Part shown: piece by piece, positions 61,536-64,000 of the stretch
Layout: every line of letters begins with the position of its first letter
Position numbering within the stretch: the stretch's first letter is position 1
Source: Paenibacillus sp. 32O-W
GTDB lineage: Bacteria; Bacillota; Bacilli; Paenibacillales; NBRC-103111
Length of the DNA: 64,000 bases
Assembly: GCF_007679495.1 (NCBI RefSeq)
Contig: NZ_VEGP01000003.1
Coordinates: forward strand, 87,789-151,788
Direction: 5' to 3'
Made by a program: the position numbers and the translations under genes
The notes under the pieces: model-generated
Databases searched by the model: none
What the model was told of the DNA's origin: nothing
What the model saw: the letters and a program-made list of their open reading frames with translations, nothing else

Positions 61536-62549
61536 ATGATTAAAGCTGGCATTATCGGATGCGGCTTGATGGGAACGCTTCATGCACGGACATTAAGCGG
61601 TATGCCCGGGGTGAAGGTGACGGCGGTGCATAACCGGACTAGGGAGAAAGCGGACAGCTTGGCCCAGGAAATTGGTGCATCGGTCTATGATAGAGCCGAA
61701 GATCTGCTGGAGCAGGATTTGGATGCGGTATGGGTGGCGACTCCGGATCATCTTCATGCGGAGCTGGCCAAGGCCGTACTTGAATCCGGCAAGCATTTAT
61801 TTCTGGAGAAGGCGTTGGCCACTTCCTTGGAGGACGGAATGGACATCGTAGAGGCCGGCAAGAAGCACCCGGAGCTGAAGACGATGGTCGGGTACCCTCT
61901 GCGCTTCGATCCGGCCTACCGCAAGCTGAAGGAAGCGTTGATGCGTCCGGAGGCGGGAAAGACTCTGCAAGCCTGGTCCATGAGAACGCATTACCTGGAC
62001 CCCGGCATGAAGGTATATGATAAATACCGCGACCACTATTATGAAACTCCCGATTGGTATTTTAACGAAGCGGAGGCGAAAGGCCCGATCTATTCGCACG
62101 GTTCCCACGATTACGATTTGCTTCAATGGATGTGTGGAGAGGTGGAGAGCGTATTTTCCTATGGCGGGACCTATTTGCTGCCACCGGGCAGCGTCGCTGA
62201 CGGGTTTACGGTAGCCATCCGCTTCCGGAATGGCGGAATAGCCAGTGTCAGCACCCCTTGGATCACACGAGTGGAGTATGATATAACCGGCGTCGCCGCA
62301 GAAGGCTTGACTGTTCTGAATAATAACGGGGAAGTAAGGATTCAGGCGGCCGACGGTCCGGAGGAACGAATAACCTTCACCGGAAATGATATGTGGGAAC
62401 GGATGAACGGGCATTTCATCGACTGTATCCGGGAAGATAGAAGCCCTATGATCTCTTTGGAGGACGGCTTGCGGGCGATTGCCGTTTCGGAGGCGGCCTA
62501 CAGGTCTCTTAAAGAAAGACGCGAAGTATATGTGGAGCCAATCGCTTAA
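61536..62549 (+). CDS. Gfo/Idh/MocA-family dehydrogenase with EKA motif
   Basis: A 337-residue member: Rossmann fold (GIIGCGLMGTLHARTL) and histidine region YSHGSHDYDLLQW. The family motif is Glu91-Lys92-Ala93 (FLEKALAT) rather than EKP; the catalytic lysine remains. Ribosome binding site GAGGTGA. Adjacent to the dehydrogenase before it and a TIM-barrel isomerase after it; such trios act in inositol, rhamnose or keto-sugar breakdown. Confidence 0.9.
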   Translation: MIKAGIIGCGLMGTLHARTLSGMPGVKVTAVHNRTREKADSLAQEIGASVYDRAEDLLEQDLDAVWVATPDHLHAELAKAVLESGKHLFLEKALATSLEDGMDIVEAGKKHPELKTMVGYPLRFDPAYRKLKEALMRPEAGKTLQAWSMRTHYLDPGMKVYDKYRDHYYETPDWYFNEAEAKGPIYSHGSHDYDLLQWMCGEVESVFSYGGTYLLPPGSVADGFTVAIRFRNGGIASVSTPWITRVEYDITGVAAEGLTVLNNNGEVRIQAADGPEERITFTGNDMWERMNGHFIDCIREDRSPMISLEDGLRAIAVSEAAYRSLKERREVYVEPIA

Positions 62550-62575
62550 GGGACAACCCGGTAACGGGATGTCCT
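62550..62575 (+). terminator. Weak hairpin after the second dehydrogenase
   Basis: GGACA-CCCG pairs with CGGG-TGTCC (62551-62574) with single-base bulges; no T-run. Probably an intercistronic hairpin. Confidence 0.4.
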
Positions 62576-62657
62576 CTCCATCCCTCGAAGATCGAAGGCG
62601 TTTGTTTGTTGGGTACCCAAATTATGGGAAAAATCAAACGGAAGGAATGGAGCAAAG

Positions 62658-63512
62658 ATGGTGAAGCTGGCCTGTATGACGCTGCCTTATCGGAATGAAT
62701 CATTGGAGAGAGCATTGGAAGGAATTTCTCGGGCAGGGTATCGATACGTGTCGCTAGGTCTGCCTCATGAAGGAATAGAGGTGCCCGAAGAGGACGATTC
62801 AACGGCTCTCGGCAGGCTGGTCACTCTTTGCGAACGGTACGGGTTGGAGCCGGTATGTCTTGTCGGAACCAATCAGTTGGCGCCGGGACAGCCTATCGAA
62901 CGAGCGCGCCGCCGCTTTGAGGCCGCCAAGGTGTTGGGCGTGAAGGAAATCTTATCCTTGGGTACATGGGGCTACCATCAGTTCCCGGATAGTCCCCTGC
63001 CGGAGGAAGAATTAACAAGGACGAACAACCGCTTCGTTACCCGATTTCGGGAAATCGCGGAATGGGCTGAACGTTACGGGATAACGGTGACATTAAAGCC
63101 GCATACAGGGAATACGGCGACGGCGGTACATTTGAAGCAGACGTTGGAGGCCATAGGCTCCGACTTCGTGCAGGCCTGCTATGATCCCGGCAATGTCCAT
63201 TATTATGAAGGAATCCGTTCCGAGGAGGATATGCCGATCATCATTGAACGCCTCTATTCCTTCATTGCCAAGGATCACCGGGGGGCGAGAGCGAACGCCG
63301 ATTTTCCGGTCCCCGGTGAAGGAGACGTCCGCTTCACGGATTTGTTCCGCCAAATGAAAGAAGCCGGATTTACCGGATCCGTACAGGTGGAAAGAGCGGA
63401 TGGGGCTCATCCCGGCCCTTGGTCCCCGGTGGAGCTCGATGAGCAGATCCGAAAGGCGAGAACAAGCCTGGAATCTATGCTGAAGGAAGCCGGCTGGTCC
63501 GAAGTCTTATAG
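62658..63512 (+). CDS. Sugar phosphate isomerase/epimerase (xylose-isomerase-like TIM barrel)
   Basis: A 284-residue AP-endonuclease-2-type barrel. Metal-site elements: LKPHTGN, CYDPGNVHYY, AKDHRG and VQVERADG. Members isomerise or epimerise keto-sugars or inosose. The ATG at 62658 follows AAGGAATGGAGC at short distance. It ends the operon begun at 60538 and is followed by a strong terminator. The exact substrate is not determinable. Confidence 0.88.
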   Translation: MVKLACMTLPYRNESLERALEGISRAGYRYVSLGLPHEGIEVPEEDDSTALGRLVTLCERYGLEPVCLVGTNQLAPGQPIERARRRFEAAKVLGVKEILSLGTWGYHQFPDSPLPEEELTRTNNRFVTRFREIAEWAERYGITVTLKPHTGNTATAVHLKQTLEAIGSDFVQACYDPGNVHYYEGIRSEEDMPIIIERLYSFIAKDHRGARANADFPVPGEGDVRFTDLFRQMKEAGFTGSVQVERADGAHPGPWSPVELDEQIRKARTSLESMLKEAGWSEVL

Positions 63513-63527
63513 CCGCGGCGCGCAACC

Positions 63528-63573
63528 TGAACCTTTGTCAGGGCATGATGCCTTGCGAAGGTTCATTTTTTTT
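63528..63573 (+). terminator. Strong terminator after the isomerase/epimerase gene
   Basis: TGAACCTT (63528-63535) / AAGGTTCA (63558-63565), with an inner GGCAT/ATGCC, then eight T. Confidence 0.85.
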
Positions 63574-63689
63574 ATTCCAAAAGCAGCCTTAAGGTGCTGC
63601 CCCATCCGGTTTGCGATTTTCAGCACCGCTCAGCACCGGGGACTTTATGGGCAGCCCGGTCGCCCGCCGGATTGTGTAAAAAGACAATC

Positions 63690-63805
63690 AAAACTGCAGT
63701 TCTTTTTGGGAAAAAGCCGCGCGATACCTTATTCTAAAGCGATAATGCAGGTCTTTTCAGCGATTTTTGCGAAATGGCTCCATTCTGGCAAAAAGACCTG
63801 CACAT
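63690..63805. repeat. Dispersed repeat family A, copy 3 (inverted relative to copy 2)
   Basis: CTGCAGTTCTTTTTGGG near 63694, TGCAGGTCTTTT (63746-63757) and AAAAAGACCTGCAC (63790-63803). The reverse complement of about 63690-63830 follows 47110-47240 almost base by base, including GAGCGAAAGACGCTCAAA and a GTGCAGGTCTTTTTG box. Confidence 0.7.
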
Positions 63806-63859
63806 TTGAGCGTCTTTCGCTCTTTTTTGGGAAATGGGGCGGATTCTAATGCACTTTTG

Positions 63860-64000
63860 GAGCGACCAAGCCTAGGTCGAGTGAGGTAGCAGGTGTGAAC
63901 CCTGCTTGGAAAGACGCCAACCACGTCGCCAATAACGAGTCTTGGAGCGGGCATGGTAACATGTACGTTTAAGCGTAGACAGATAGGATGTAGGCCTGAA
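63860..64000 (+). mobile_element. Probable 5' end of a group II intron
   Basis: From GAGCGACC at 63860 the sequence reads GGTCGAGTGAGGTAGCAGG, CCAACCACGTCGCCAATAAC, GAGTCTTGGAGCGGGCATGG and TTTAAGCGTAGACAGATAGG. These resemble domain I of bacterial group II introns as I remember them from other Firmicutes. The intron-encoded protein and the 3' end would lie beyond the window. It directly follows repeat copy 3. Confidence 0.5.

Noticed and set aside
63880..63905. GGTGTGAACCCTGC resembles the B12-box region of cobalamin riboswitches.
   Set aside because: The other conserved blocks of that riboswitch are missing and the surrounding sequence fits a group II intron better.

Overview
The window looks like chromosomal DNA of a Paenibacillus-type, spore-forming Firmicute. 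This rests on the many carbohydrate ABC importers encoded without their own ATPase, the YesM/YesN-type two-component pairs, the numerous AraC regulators and Gfo/Idh/MocA dehydrogenases, a YjcZ-like sporulation miniprotein, strong AGGAGG ribosome binding sites and frequent hairpin-plus-T terminators. No rRNA, tRNA or CRISPR array was seen.

Layout. 1-5136: end of a sugar or glycerol-phosphate-like ABC importer (binding protein, two permeases), a truncated lipoprotein, a DeoR repressor, a HAD phosphatase and a glycerophosphodiester phosphodiesterase. 5275-6184: small coiled-coil protein and a YjcZ-like miniprotein. 6297-10597: Gfo/Idh dehydrogenase divergent from an AraC regulator, an HD phosphohydrolase and another AraC. 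11251-23973: a glycan-use locus with response regulator, sensor kinase, LplB/LplC-type permeases, a lipoprotein binding protein, a GH29 fucosidase, a five-bladed-propeller glycosidase and a GH95-like enzyme. 24027-25941: an ABC-F protein behind a leader-peptide attenuator. 26721-31050: an unknown protein, AraC and a GH2 glycosidase. 31516-40151: a second kinase/regulator/importer set ending in a GH88 unsaturated uronyl hydrolase. 40383-47350: HD hydrolase, WrbA-like quinone reductase behind a probable MhqR-type operator, FabI, NlpC/P60-like protein, acyl-CoA-dehydrogenase-fold flavoprotein and an acetamidase/formamidase. 47351-50966: C45 acyltransferase-like protein, MerR regulator and an ABC exporter pair. 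51129-55861: YezD-like protein behind a structured leader, a scar of broken genes, an SMP-30 lactonase and a large secreted CehA/McbA metallohydrolase. 56316-59228: ECF sigma/anti-sigma pair and an MFS exporter behind a translational attenuator. 59454-63512: AraC divergent from two Gfo/Idh dehydrogenases and a sugar isomerase/epimerase. The right edge carries a dispersed repeat and what looks like the start of a group II intron.

How it works together. The kinase/regulator pairs probably sense extracellular oligosaccharides and switch on the neighbouring importers, whose missing ATPase is presumably a shared MsmX-type protein encoded elsewhere. Intracellular glycosidases (GH29, GH95-like, GH2, GH88) then trim fucosylated and uronic-acid-containing fragments, and the dehydrogenase/isomerase modules process the released sugars.

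Most notable observations. Two separate genes of antibiotic-resistance-related families (ABC-F and MFS) each sit behind a short leader peptide and an RNA switch: transcriptional attenuation for the first, Shine-Dalgarno sequestration for the second. A third leader upstream of the YezD-like gene has overlapping antiterminator and terminator helices and was not recognised. Several dispersed intergenic repeat families are also present. All family assignments come from motif reading and memory; no database search was run.
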